64,000 nt of DNA from Hymenobacter roseosalivarius DSM 11622 (GTDB lineage: Bacteria > Bacteroidota > Bacteroidia > Cytophagales > Hymenobacteraceae), in NCBI RefSeq assembly GCF_900176135.1, contig NZ_FWWW01000087.1:48321-112320 (forward strand), given 5' to 3'. The notes under the pieces were generated by a model. It ran no database searches. It worked only from the letters and a program-made list of their open reading frames with translations, and was not told where the DNA came from. The position numbers were made by a program, and so were the translations under genes. Of the stretch, positions 25,742 through 34,399 are shown in pieces. Each line of letters opens with the position of its first letter. Position 1 is the stretch's first letter.

Positions 25742-27220
25742 TTAGCGAGGTAGGCCGCTGATGACTACTATCTGGCTGGCCTGGCTATTGCCGTTGTTGG
25801 GCTTGGCACCACCGTCGCGGTACTTCTGGCCGGTCCAGCTGTGGGGCTGAATACACACCGTAAATGTGTTCGGGATGCCTAGCTCGTCGGATACGTCGAG
25901 CATGGCGCCGTACTCCCAGCTGCCCTTGCGCGAGAGGCTGCTGCCGGCGTTATACTTGGCCGCGTCGGCCTCGGTGCGGCGGTGGTCCAGCTCCAGCACT
26001 TTCCTCAGCCCGCCACCCTGAATGGCGTATTGATAGATGTAGGCGTCGTGGGTTTCGGGGCCGTAGCCATTAGAGTCTTCCTGCACGTACACGTAGTTCT
26101 CCGTGACGCAGATGTTGTCGGGGTTTTGAAATTCGCCGGCAATGCCGTTGCGGTCGTCGCCGTCCAGAATCAGCTCCAGGGTGCCCTTCAGCGGGTTTTT
26201 CTCATCCAGCACCAGGCGGTACACGCGCCCCCACACCGTGCGCGACTTATCGGCGTTGGCCCCGGAAGCGTCCTGGCCGGTCACGTTGAAGTAGATTTCG
26301 CGGCCGTTGCCGTTGCCGTTGCCGCCCTTGCGGTAGTCGATGTCTTCCACGCGGCCAAACTTGATGGCTTTCAGCGGATCAACCTGCGCCTGCATCTGAT
26401 TGCCGGTCAGGTTCTTGTGGTCAGGAATCAGGGCAAATTCCACCGCGTGCTTCTGGCCCGTCTTGATATCCGTTTCTTTTTGGTTGAGGTCGGTGCGGCG
26501 GAGCATATACTGCTGGCCGCCGTCGAGGTCGCCCAGAATATTGCTCAGGTACAGCGCCAATTGCCCCCCAGTGGCATCGGAAGCATCTTCGCCAGTCAGA
26601 ATGACGGTTTTGCCAGGGTACGCGGTTTTGGGTAGGGGTACGGCGTTTTCGGCGCTCCAGTAGCCCAGACCCCGAATTCCTTTGGCCATGCCCTGCGTGT
26701 TGTTAGGCGCGAATGGCTGAATAAGATGCGTTTGCGCATCCACCGCGCTTTCGCCGGCGCTCAGAAACACGGGCCCGAAGCCGTGCTCCTGGGGCGTCAC
26801 CAGCGTGGCCGAGCACAGGCGCCACCGGCCCCCGTTGGAGTTCAGTACGTACTCCCCGCTCACGGGCTTAAAAGTGTTATCGAGCTGCACCCGCGAGATA
26901 GACAGGTTATCCTCGTGGTTCACGAGCATGGTGTAGCCGTTGCCATCGGGGTTGCGCAGCAGGCCCGCGCCGTCGGCCGAGCCGCCAAACATAAAGTCGG
27001 GCGAGGCGGGCAGCACATCGTCGGAGCTGATGAGGGAGTAAATCTTGAGGTTGTCGAAGCCGGCCAAGGTCTTAACGAGCGAGGGCGTGACCGAATGGTT
27101 GGCCAGCTTCGCGGTCTTGATGGGAATGGTTGGCTGGTTGCCTTTGTCGGGGTCGCAGCTGGCTAACGCGGCACTCAGGGCCAGGGCCGACAGGGCCGCC
27201 GGGAGAGTAAGATTGTTCAT
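25742..27220 (-). CDS. PhoX-family phosphatase-like lipoprotein
   Basis: About 492 residues from MNNLTLPAALSALALSAALA at 27220. The signal ends ALASCD, so the cysteine near residue 23 is probably lipidated. LVNHEDN near 115, RVEDIDYR near 310, and EFQNPDNICV with YVYVQEDSNGYG near 385-405 match the beta-propeller PhoX/DUF839 family, which hydrolyses phosphate esters using calcium and iron. The longer frame start at 27313 is rejected because it puts the signal peptide inside the protein. It likely acts at the outer surface or periplasm in phosphate scavenging; activity is inferred from family. Confidence 0.82.
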   Translation of the reverse strand: MNNLTLPAALSALALSAALASCDPDKGNQPTIPIKTAKLANHSVTPSLVKTLAGFDNLKIYSLISSDDVLPASPDFMFGGSADGAGLLRNPDGNGYTMLVNHEDNLSISRVQLDNTFKPVSGEYVLNSNGGRWRLCSATLVTPQEHGFGPVFLSAGESAVDAQTHLIQPFAPNNTQGMAKGIRGLGYWSAENAVPLPKTAYPGKTVILTGEDASDATGGQLALYLSNILGDLDGGQQYMLRRTDLNQKETDIKTGQKHAVEFALIPDHKNLTGNQMQAQVDPLKAIKFGRVEDIDYRKGGNGNGNGREIYFNVTGQDASGANADKSRTVWGRVYRLVLDEKNPLKGTLELILDGDDRNGIAGEFQNPDNICVTENYVYVQEDSNGYGPETHDAYIYQYAIQGGGLRKVLELDHRRTEADAAKYNAGSSLSRKGSWEYGAMLDVSDELGIPNTFTVCIQPHSWTGQKYRDGGAKPNNGNSQASQIVVISGLPR

Positions 27221-27403
27221 AAACAAATAGTTAGGTAGGAGAGAGGGTTGTGCGGTTGCGATGCCCAAAAGTAGCGGGGCCATATTACCACCTCGTAAAG
27301 AGCCCGTTATCAAGGTGTGACGGCAGCGTTAAGAAATTACGAAGCGCGCAAAACAGGCAGTTGGGGTAGGCTGGGGGGAGGCGGGCTACCACGGCCGGCT
27401 GCG

Positions 27404-27492
27404 ACGTGGCACGGGCTTCAGCCCGTCGCCCCTGTCTATTGGCACCTGATAGCGCAACTTCCTCGGGCGACGGGCTGAAGCCCGTGCTACGT
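27404..27492. repeat. Inverted repeat with GGGCTTCAGCCCG core, upstream of hen1
   Basis: The arms at 27404-27431 and 27465-27492 match at 27 of 28 positions (ACGTGGCACGGGCTTCAGCC, then CGTCGCCC). It ends 40 bases before the hen1 start and fills much of the 311-base gap at 27221-27531. Confidence 0.8.
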
Positions 27493-27531
27493 GTATCTTG
27501 GGGGGTATTTTTGCCGGTTCAGCTTCTCCTT

Positions 27532-29050
27532 ATGCTGCTCACCATCACCACCACTCACCAGCCCGCCACCGACTTAGGCTACCTGCTGCACAAGAATCCG
27601 GGGCGCCTGCAATCGGTGGACATTGCCTACGGGCAGGCCCACATCTTCTACCCCGAGGCCACTCCGGAGCGTTGTACCGCGGCTTTATTGCTCGACATCG
27701 ACCCCGTAGCGCTGGTCCGTAACCATCGTGGTCCGGCCGGCGAAGGCTTTGCCTTGGAGCAATACGTAAACGACCGACCCTACGCGGCATCGTCCTTCCT
27801 GAGCACAGCGCTGGTGAAAGCCTTCAACACGGCCATGAATGGCACCTGCAAAGACCGGCCCGACCTTCCCGACACGCTCTTGCCCCTCGAAGCCACCATC
27901 GCTGCCCTGCCCGCGGCCAACGCCAGCCAGCCAGCTCCACCGCCTTTTTGCCCCCCTGGGCTACGAAATCGATACCGAAGCCCACCCGCTCGACCCCACC
28001 GTGCCGGCCTGGGGCGACAGCCGCTACTTCACGCTCCGCCTGCGCCACCCGGCCCGGCGTCTGCGCGACTTGCTTAGCCACCTGTACGTGCTCATTTCAG
28101 TCCTCGACAACGACAAGCACTACTACATCGGACAGGCCGAGGCCAACAAGCTCCTGCACCGCGGCGGCGACTGGCTGCCCCAGCACCCCGACCGGGAATT
28201 CATCACGCGCCGCTACCTGCGCAATCTGCGCGAGTATGTAGAGCCGACGTTGGAGCGCCTACTGGCGGGGGAGGCCTCACCCCCTAGCCCTCTCTCCCAA
28301 CAAGAGGGGGAACTAGATGCTAGTATTTCTAAATCTAGTTTTGACACTGATAACTCACTTCCTAATCTAGAAACAAATATAAAAGCTAGTTCTCCCTCTC
28401 CTTGGGATAGGGGGCTAGGGGGTGAGATAATCGTTGAACAAGCTGAGAAGCAAAGCCTCCACGACCTCCGCCTCGACCGCGTAGCCGAAGAAATCCGCCG
28501 CCTCGGGGCCAAGCGCGTGCTCGACCTGGGCTGCGGGGAAGGCAAGCTAGTGCGCCGCCTGCTTAAAATGCCGCACGTCGAGAACATTCTGGGTATGGAC
28601 GTGTCGCACCGCGAGCTGCAACGCGCCCACGAGCGCCTGCATATAGTAGAAATGCCCCCCAAGCAACGCGAGCGAATCACGCTCGTGCAAGGCTCTCGGC
28701 TCTACCACGACCCGCGCCTCAGCGGCTACGACGCGGCGGCCGTGGTCGAAGTCATCGAGCACCTCGACGAAAGCCGGCTAGCAGCGTTTGAGCAGGTGGT
28801 ATTCGGCCGCGCCCGTCCCGGCGCTGTGCTTGTCACTACGCCCAACGCCGACTACAACCAGCGCTACGAAACGCTATCCGCCGGGGAGTTCCGCCACCAG
28901 GACCACCGCTTCGAGTGGACGCGGGCGCAGTTCGCGGCTTGGGCGGCAGGAGTTGCTGAGCGCCACGGCTACCGCGTGCGTGTGGAGGCGCTGGGGCCAG
29001 AGGCGGAAGAAGTAGGCACGCCCTCGCAGCTGGCGGTGTTTGAGCGGTGA
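27532..29050 (+). pseudogene. hen1: hen1: RNA 3'-terminal ribose 2'-O-methyltransferase, frameshifted
   Basis: Hen1 methylates the 2'-OH of the 3' end of a broken RNA so that Pnkp repair leaves a protected junction. The ATG at 27532 starts MLLTITTTHQPATDLGYLLH, the Hen1 N-terminal domain. This frame runs to about 27922; the rest (LHRLFAPLGYEI and onward) is in another frame. The break lies at three tandem CCAG units (27923-27934): removing one unit restores NASQLHRLFAPLGYE. The methyltransferase half is intact, with VLDLGCGEGKLV, metal ligands in VVEVIEHLDE, and RHQDHRFEWTR. A 160-base palindromic insert sits in the linker before it. Repaired length is about 504 residues, longer than usual because of the insert. 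Two separate polypeptides or a switched-off gene are both possible. Confidence 0.88.
28272..28430. repeat. Palindromic insertion element inside hen1, in frame
   Basis: The ends CCTCACCCCCTAGCCC and GGGGGCTAGGGGGTGAGA are reverse complements, and the next segments (CTCTCCCAACAAGAGGGGGA against TCTCCCTCTCCTTGGGATAG) also pair. The middle is AT-rich. It adds about 53 codons (PPSPLSQQEGE at one end, SPSPWDRGLGG at the other) without breaking the frame of the methyltransferase half. Similar sequences are common intergenic repeats in other bacteria, in my recollection. Confidence 0.8.
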
Positions 29051-29215
29051 TTAATGCTTACAGCAACGCGAGATGGCCCAGCGCTACTTATCGCACTAGC
29101 TCTGAAAATATTATCGCCAAGAGCACCGTGAGATCAAGAGGCTTCGGAGGAACATAGCTGGCAGCATTTCCGCTATCAAAGTCTATTTGAATGTTGCCAA
29201 AAATATTAACCTATA

Positions 29216-30239
29216 TATAGCGGATTCACGAACGGTGTACGTGATAGCCGCAGTGGTTAAACCACGCTTTGGCATCGTCGCCGGTAATCCACTCGACAGC
29301 GGTTTGAATGGCCGCTTCCAGCGCCTGGCCCGTACGGGCCTGCGCTTGGCGTAAGTTAGTCTTGAGCTTGCTCCACGCCTGCTCGACGGGCGTGAAATCG
29401 GGCGAGTAGGGTGGTAAAAACAGCACCTCGACGCCGCGAGCGGCCAGTCCTTCCCGCAGCCCGCCGAGCTTGTGCACGGCTAGATTATCGAGCACCAGCA
29501 CGTCACCGCGGCGCAACTGCGGTCCCAGCACGCGGCCTACGTAGAAGGCGAAGCGGCGCTGGTTCAGCGCCCCAGCCAGCACCTGTACGGCCGTGAGCCC
29601 GCGCACGCCCAACGCCCCAATCAGCGTCAGGCTCCGCCCACGCGTCAGCGGCACAGCCCCGCCCACGCGACGGCCGCCCGGGGCCCGGGCGTAGCGCCGA
29701 CAGTAATCCAGGCGCAGGCCCGTCTCGTCCAAAAAGTAAAACCGGTGCACATCGCCGCGCCCGGCAATGGCTTCCACGTGCTGGCGCCGCAGTTGCTGCA
29801 CCCGGGGCGTGTCACGCTCGCTGGCGTGCAGGCTTTTTTTTCCGGCGCAGCCCGTGCTCGTTGACTACGCGCCAGACCGTGCCCACGCTCACGCGCTGGC
29901 CCGTTTCAGCTAGGAGCACCGTGCGCAGTTCGGCCAACGTCGCGTCCGGTTGCCGCCCGACGTGTGCCACCAGCCACGCCTGCGCCGCCGCGTCCAGACA
30001 GCGCGGCGGTCCGCCCCGGCCGGGCAACGCGGCCACGGAGCTGGTCTGCCGCTGCCGCCGCAACAGCTTGCCAACAAACGCCACGCTCACGCAAAAGCGG
30101 GCCGCCACATGCGCCTGCCGAGCCCCCGGTTCGGCGCACGCCTGCGCAATGCGCTGGCGCAAATCCAAAGAATACGCTTGCATACAGTTGCTTACGCATT
30201 CCGCCCGCCAACAGCTACACCGTTCTGGAATGTGCTATA
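29216..30239 (-). mobile_element. IS630-family insertion sequence
   Basis: The terminal inverted repeats at 29216-29239 and 30216-30239 agree at 20 of 24 positions (TATAGC, two variable bases, ATTC, two variable bases, GAACGGTGTA). Both ends begin with TA, the usual IS630 target. The element is about 1.02 kb and carries a two-frame transposase. It lies 166 bases after hen1, and its right end is 3 bases from the stop codon of the DAC-like gene. Confidence 0.88.
29226..30183 (-). CDS. IS630 transposase (two frames joined by slippage)
   Basis: The first frame (30183-29812, 123 residues) holds helix-turn-helix domains (MQAYSLDLRQRIAQACAEPG, VSVAFVGKLLRRQRQTSSV, SVGTVWRVVNEHGLRRKKK). The second (entering near 29838 and ending at 29226) holds the DDE domain: FYFLDETGLRLDY, VLDNLAVHK, and FTPVEQAWSKLKTNL with the last acidic residue. 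The frames meet at a run of eight A residues on the coding strand (rev. comp. of 29827-29834), followed by SLHASERDTPRVQ, typical of this family. Slippage on the A-run, programmed in translation or transcription, would give the full protein of about 315 residues. It appears intact and potentially active. Confidence 0.85.
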
Positions 30240-30241
30240 AG

Positions 30242-31591
30242 TCACTTTTGTGTATCGATTTTCAGGGGTTTGCTAATTCTTTCACTTTTAATAAATTGTT
30301 GAACCTTAATATTTTCCCACATAATTAGTTTTTCTTCTACTCTGGTAATTGCTCGAATATCTCCATCCTGGGAAATGACAAATCCTAAGCTGCCATTATT
30401 ATTCCAGCAGTACGAAAACATAGAGCAGTGCCGGGTGCCGAATTGATTGGGGCTCACGGCTGAGATTTTAGTTTCGCGTACGGTAGCGCTTTTGGAAACA
30501 TACACATAGTCCGGCAAAGGCTTAGACCGAATAACGGTGCCGAAGCCTTTAACTTTTAAATCGGTAGTGAGCACTACTAAACCATCGATGCAGGATAAAG
30601 AAGAAATAAATCGAATAGCACCTTTTATTTCATCACTTGTTTCCTTTTTCTGCGCTTCCGATACGTTTTCACTTATATACAACGATACAGGCACCAGATT
30701 TTTCTCGTCTTTCGAGAATTCATCAGCTATAGCATTCGAGTACTTGTAATGCGAAATATTGAGCTGAATATAATTTACAATTGCCCTGAATAATCGGTCG
30801 TAGGATAGCTCGTGTTTTACGTTTAAACCTGCTTTTTGATACGGTGTTATCAAAAAAGCTCCCCCGTGATGATAGTTCTGGGTTTTAAGAAGAATGCGCG
30901 ATAAAGATTGAATAATGGATGTTTCTATATACTCGTCCCAATCTTTGGAATCCTCGTCTTTGTGATGTTTTTTAATATAATCTCGGATTGCCTTTTTATA
31001 AGGCTCGGAAAATGATTTTAATATTTTATTTACGGTGCCCTTTCTGAAAACATCGACATAATTGCTGATTAGCGTATTTTGCTTTAAGGTGGCAATCAAC
31101 TCATAATCGAGCATTACATGAATGCTCCCGATGTCGGATATGGTGGTCTGGAAAAGGCCGGGTTGTTCGGAGCCGGAATCGGTTTCGTAGTTGAGAAAAT
31201 CCTGGTAATGAACCGCCTGGTCGATCATGCCCCAGATAAAAAGCTCATTATTGGAGTCGTAGTACACGGCCAGCGACGAGCTCCATGGGTCGGCCGCTTT
31301 CGACAGCTTCACGATGTTTTTTACCGTGAAGGGAATGCGTTTGCGGAAGTGGATATAATTCCAGCGGTCGGCCACAATGCGCTCGGGCGGGGTAGGGTCG
31401 GGGTCAGCCGGATCGATGAAGGTGACTGTAACCTTAATCAGCTGGCCTTCTTCCGTTTTGAGGCTCGTAAAAAACAGGTTCTCGAACAGATGAGTTATTA
31501 TGCTCTCGCTGGGCTGCGGATAGTTAGTCTTCGTTAGCTTTTTGTATACCAGCCTAGCTAAGTCGTGATAAGTGGAGTTCGTATGTGCCAT
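30242..31591 (-). CDS. DAC-like (DisA-type) sensor domain protein, divergent from pnkp
   Basis: A 449-residue cytoplasmic protein. The C-terminal third resembles the diadenylate-cyclase fold: DGLVVLTTDLKVKGFGTVI near 336-354 stands where DGA is expected, FGTRHCSM near 384-391 where RHR is expected, and GFVISQDGDIR near 403-413 follows. The altered motifs suggest a nucleotide sensor rather than a cyclase. The N-terminal half has SSSLAVYYDSNNELFIWGMI near 104-123 and HHGGAFLI near 241, which I associate with DAC-type sensors of nucleotide-based conflict systems (naming from memory). Codon use is clearly more AT-rich than in hen1 or pnkp. It shares a 78-base divergent promoter region with pnkp. 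Its role as a trigger for RNA repair is inferred from position. Confidence 0.65.
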   Translation of the reverse strand: MAHTNSTYHDLARLVYKKLTKTNYPQPSESIITHLFENLFFTSLKTEEGQLIKVTVTFIDPADPDPTPPERIVADRWNYIHFRKRIPFTVKNIVKLSKAADPWSSSLAVYYDSNNELFIWGMIDQAVHYQDFLNYETDSGSEQPGLFQTTISDIGSIHVMLDYELIATLKQNTLISNYVDVFRKGTVNKILKSFSEPYKKAIRDYIKKHHKDEDSKDWDEYIETSIIQSLSRILLKTQNYHHGGAFLITPYQKAGLNVKHELSYDRLFRAIVNYIQLNISHYKYSNAIADEFSKDEKNLVPVSLYISENVSEAQKKETSDEIKGAIRFISSLSCIDGLVVLTTDLKVKGFGTVIRSKPLPDYVYVSKSATVRETKISAVSPNQFGTRHCSMFSYCWNNNGSLGFVISQDGDIRAITRVEEKLIMWENIKVQQFIKSERISKPLKIDTQK

Positions 31592-31669
31592 CGTATCGTG
31601 CCGAATAAGCTAGAAACCCGTTAACGTTCCCAAGTAAGCTATTCCTAAATATACGTCCGCTTTGCTCTT

Positions 31670-34375
31670 ATGGCTCTGACTACCCTAAAACTTCCTGAAC
31701 TCTCGCTGGTCCTGCTCATGGGTACGTCGGGGGCGGGGAAGAGTACGTTTGCCCGTCGCCTTTTTCGGGCCACGGAAATCGTGTCTTCGGACTACTGCCG
31801 GGCGCTGGTGGCCGACGATGAAAACGACCAGTCGGCCACGCCCGATGCGTTTGCTCTATTGCAGTACCTGGTGGGCGTGCGCCTCAAGCGCGGCCTACTT
31901 ACGGTAGTCGATGCCACCAACGTGCAGCCCGAAGCCCGCAAGGTGCTGGTGCAGCTGGCCCGCGACTACCACGTGCTGCCCACGGTCATCATCCTCGACG
32001 TGCCCGACCGCCTAGCCGAGGACCGCAACCAAACCCGCCCCGAGCGCCGCCACCTGCCCCGGCACGTAGTGCCCCAGCAGCGTCAGCAGCTGCGCCGCAG
32101 CCTCAAAACCCTCAAACAGGAAGGCTTCCGCCACATTTTTCACCTGCGCGGTGCCGAGGAAATCGACGCAGTGCAGGCCATCGTGCGCGACCCGCTCTAC
32201 AGCAACCGCAAGCACGAAACCGGCCCCTTCGACATTATCGGTGATGTGCACGGCTGCTATGATGAGCTGGTGCAGCTGCTCGGTAAGCTGGACTTTGTGG
32301 TGGAAGAGGAGCCAATCGTGGACGTGCGCGACTTGGGCGTGCGCGTGACGCGGACCCCACCCCCCAGTCCCATCCCCGGCAGGGAGAGGGAACCAGACGA
32401 TAGCTTTACAGTAGAACGCACCCCTCCCCACCGGGGAGGGGCTGGGGGTGGGGTCCCACGTAAGGTCATTTTCCTAGGCGACCTGGTAGACCGTGGCCCA
32501 GCCTCCCCACAAGTGCTGCGCCTGGTCATGCGGATGGTGCAGGATGGGCTGGCGCTGTGCGTTCCCGGCAACCACGATATTAAGCTGCTGCGCCATCTGG
32601 GGGGCAAAAATGTGAATGTGCAGCATGGTTTTGCCGAAACCCTGGAGCAGCTGGCCACCGAGTCGGACACGTTCAAGAGCCAAGTGCGGCAGTTTCTGGA
32701 TGGGCTCGTGAGCCATTATGTGCTGGATGGTGGCCGTCTGGTGGTGGCCCACGCGGGCATGCGCGAGGAAATGCAGGGCCGCGGCTCGGGCGCCGTGCGG
32801 GCCTTTGCCTTGTTTGGCGAAACGACCGGCGAGATTGACGAATTTGGTTTGCCCGTGCGCTACAACTGGGCCTCGGAGTATCGGGGGCGGGCGATGGTGG
32901 TGTATGGCCATACGCCCGTGCCCGAGGCGGAGTGGCTGAATAATACCATCGACATTGATACGGGCTGCGTGTTCGGTGGCCAACTCACGGCCCTGCGATA
33001 CCCCGAGCGGGAACTGATTTCTGTGCCCGCCGCCCGCGTGTACTGCGAGCCGGTGCGCCCGCTGAACTATCGCGCCCTTGAGCTTCTAGAAGCTGCCCAA
33101 ACCGACCTTTCCGCCCAACAGCAGCACGACGACCTGCTCGACATCCGCGACGTGACCGGCAAGCAAATCATCCGGCCGCGCCTGCTGCCTTCGGTTACTA
33201 TTCGGGAGGAAAACGCTGTGGCCGCCCTAGAGGTGATGAGCCGGTTTGCCCTCAACCCCAAGTGGCTGTTGTATTTGCCCCCCACCATGTCGCCCACCGA
33301 AACCTCGCCGCTGCCCGACCTGCTGGAACACCCCGCCGAGGCCTTCGACTACTTCCGCCGACAGGGCGTGGAGCGCGTGGTGTGCGAGGAAAAACACATG
33401 GGTAGCCGCGTAGTGGTGGTATTGGCCCGCGACGAGGAGGCCGCGCGCCGCCGCTTCGGGGTGGTAGGCGAGGGGCCGGGCAAGTGCTACACCCGCACCG
33501 GCCGAAACTTCTTCACCGCCCCCGCCCTGGAAGCCGCCTTCCTCACTCGCCTGCAAGACGCCCTGCTGGGGGGCAATTTTTGGGAGAAATTTCACACCGA
33601 CTGGGTCTGCCTCGATGCCGAGCTGCTACCGTGGTCGGCCAAGGCGCAGGAGCTGATCAAGAACCAGTACGCCGCCGTAGCCGCTGCCGCCGACGCTGCC
33701 CTGCCCCTGGCCGAAGCCACGCTAGCGCAAGCCGCCACCCGCGGCCTCGACGGCGTGGAAGCCCTGCTGGCCCGTACCACGGCCCGCCGCACCGCCGCCA
33801 CGCACTACGCCGAGGCCTACCGCCGCTACTGCTGGCCGGTGGAAAGCCTCGACGATTTGCGCCTGGCACCCTTCCACCTGCTGGCCACCGAGGGCCGCAC
33901 CTACTTCGACAAAGACCACGCCTGGCACATGGAAACCCTGCGCGCCCTCTGCCTGCCCGACCCCGGCCTGCTCCGCGCTACCGCCTATCACGTAGTCTCG
34001 CTCCAGGATCCCGCCGCCGTGGAAGCCGCCATCCAGTGGTGGACTGACCTCACCGCCGCCGGGGGCGAAGGCATGGTCGTAAAGCCCTACGATTTCATTC
34101 CCGCCACCAAAAAAGGCCTTCTCCAGCCCGCCCTCAAGTGCCGGGGCCGCGAGTATCTGCGCATTATCTACGGCCCCGACTACCTGCTGCCCGGCAACCT
34201 GGAGCGCCTGAAGGAGCGGGCCGTAAAAGCCAAGCGCAACCTGGCCCTGCGTGAGTTTGCCCTCGGCGTGGAAGGCCTGGAGCGCTTCGTAGCCGGCGCC
34301 CCGCTACGGGAGGTGCACCAGTGTGTGTTTGGTGTGTTGGCTCTGGAAAGCGAGGCCGTGGATCCTAGGTTGTAG
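31670..34375 (+). CDS. pnkp: Polynucleotide kinase-phosphatase-ligase, bacterial Pnkp
   Basis: A 901-residue, three-module RNA-repair enzyme. The kinase (1-170) has the P-loop MGTSGAGKSTF at 17-27 and VVDATN near 79. The phosphatase (185-470) has GDVHGCYDEL near 191, FLGDLVDRG near 268, PGNHD near 299 and VVYGHTPVP near 410. The ligase-like domain (about 500-901) has the adenylation lysine in CEEKHMGSR at 575 and EGMVVKPYDF further on. It should phosphorylate 5' ends and clear 2',3'-cyclic phosphates of cut tRNA, then seal with Hen1's help. An extra block at residues 228-262, absent from the family as I know it, comes from a palindromic insertion in a phosphatase loop. Otherwise all key residues are intact. 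Confidence 0.93.
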   Translation: MALTTLKLPELSLVLLMGTSGAGKSTFARRLFRATEIVSSDYCRALVADDENDQSATPDAFALLQYLVGVRLKRGLLTVVDATNVQPEARKVLVQLARDYHVLPTVIILDVPDRLAEDRNQTRPERRHLPRHVVPQQRQQLRRSLKTLKQEGFRHIFHLRGAEEIDAVQAIVRDPLYSNRKHETGPFDIIGDVHGCYDELVQLLGKLDFVVEEEPIVDVRDLGVRVTRTPPPSPIPGREREPDDSFTVERTPPHRGGAGGGVPRKVIFLGDLVDRGPASPQVLRLVMRMVQDGLALCVPGNHDIKLLRHLGGKNVNVQHGFAETLEQLATESDTFKSQVRQFLDGLVSHYVLDGGRLVVAHAGMREEMQGRGSGAVRAFALFGETTGEIDEFGLPVRYNWASEYRGRAMVVYGHTPVPEAEWLNNTIDIDTGCVFGGQLTALRYPERELISVPAARVYCEPVRPLNYRALELLEAAQTDLSAQQQHDDLLDIRDVTGKQIIRPRLLPSVTIREENAVAALEVMSRFALNPKWLLYLPPTMSPTETSPLPDLLEHPAEAFDYFRRQGVERVVCEEKHMGSRVVVVLARDEEAARRRFGVVGEGPGKCYTRTGRNFFTAPALEAAFLTRLQDALLGGNFWEKFHTDWVCLDAELLPWSAKAQELIKNQYAAVAAAADAALPLAEATLAQAATRGLDGVEALLARTTARRTAATHYAEAYRRYCWPVESLDDLRLAPFHLLATEGRTYFDKDHAWHMETLRALCLPDPGLLRATAYHVVSLQDPAAVEAAIQWWTDLTAAGGEGMVVKPYDFIPATKKGLLQPALKCRGREYLRIIYGPDYLLPGNLERLKERAVKAKRNLALREFALGVEGLERFVAGAPLREVHQCVFGVLALESEAVDPRL
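32352..32456. repeat. Palindromic insertion element inside pnkp, in frame
   Basis: The ends GGACCCCACCCCCCAGTCCC and GCTGGGGGTGGGGTCC are near reverse complements. Next to them, ATCCCCGGCAGGGAGAGG and CCCCTCCCCACCGGGGAGGG also pair. The insert is 105 bases, so it adds 35 codons (TPPPSPIPGRER at one end, TPPHRGGAGGG at the other). It resembles the hen1 insert in design though not in exact sequence. Confidence 0.78.
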
Positions 34376-34399
34376 GACTTCTTCTATGCTGCTGTATAA

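Noticed and set aside
27406..27531. Start of hen1 at 27406
   Set aside because: The frame there lies in an inverted repeat; Hen1 sequence begins at MLLTITTT (27532).
28272..28430. The hen1 insert as a true protein domain
   Set aside because: Its ends are complementary at DNA level and its peptides are low in complexity, which fits a DNA repeat better than a domain.
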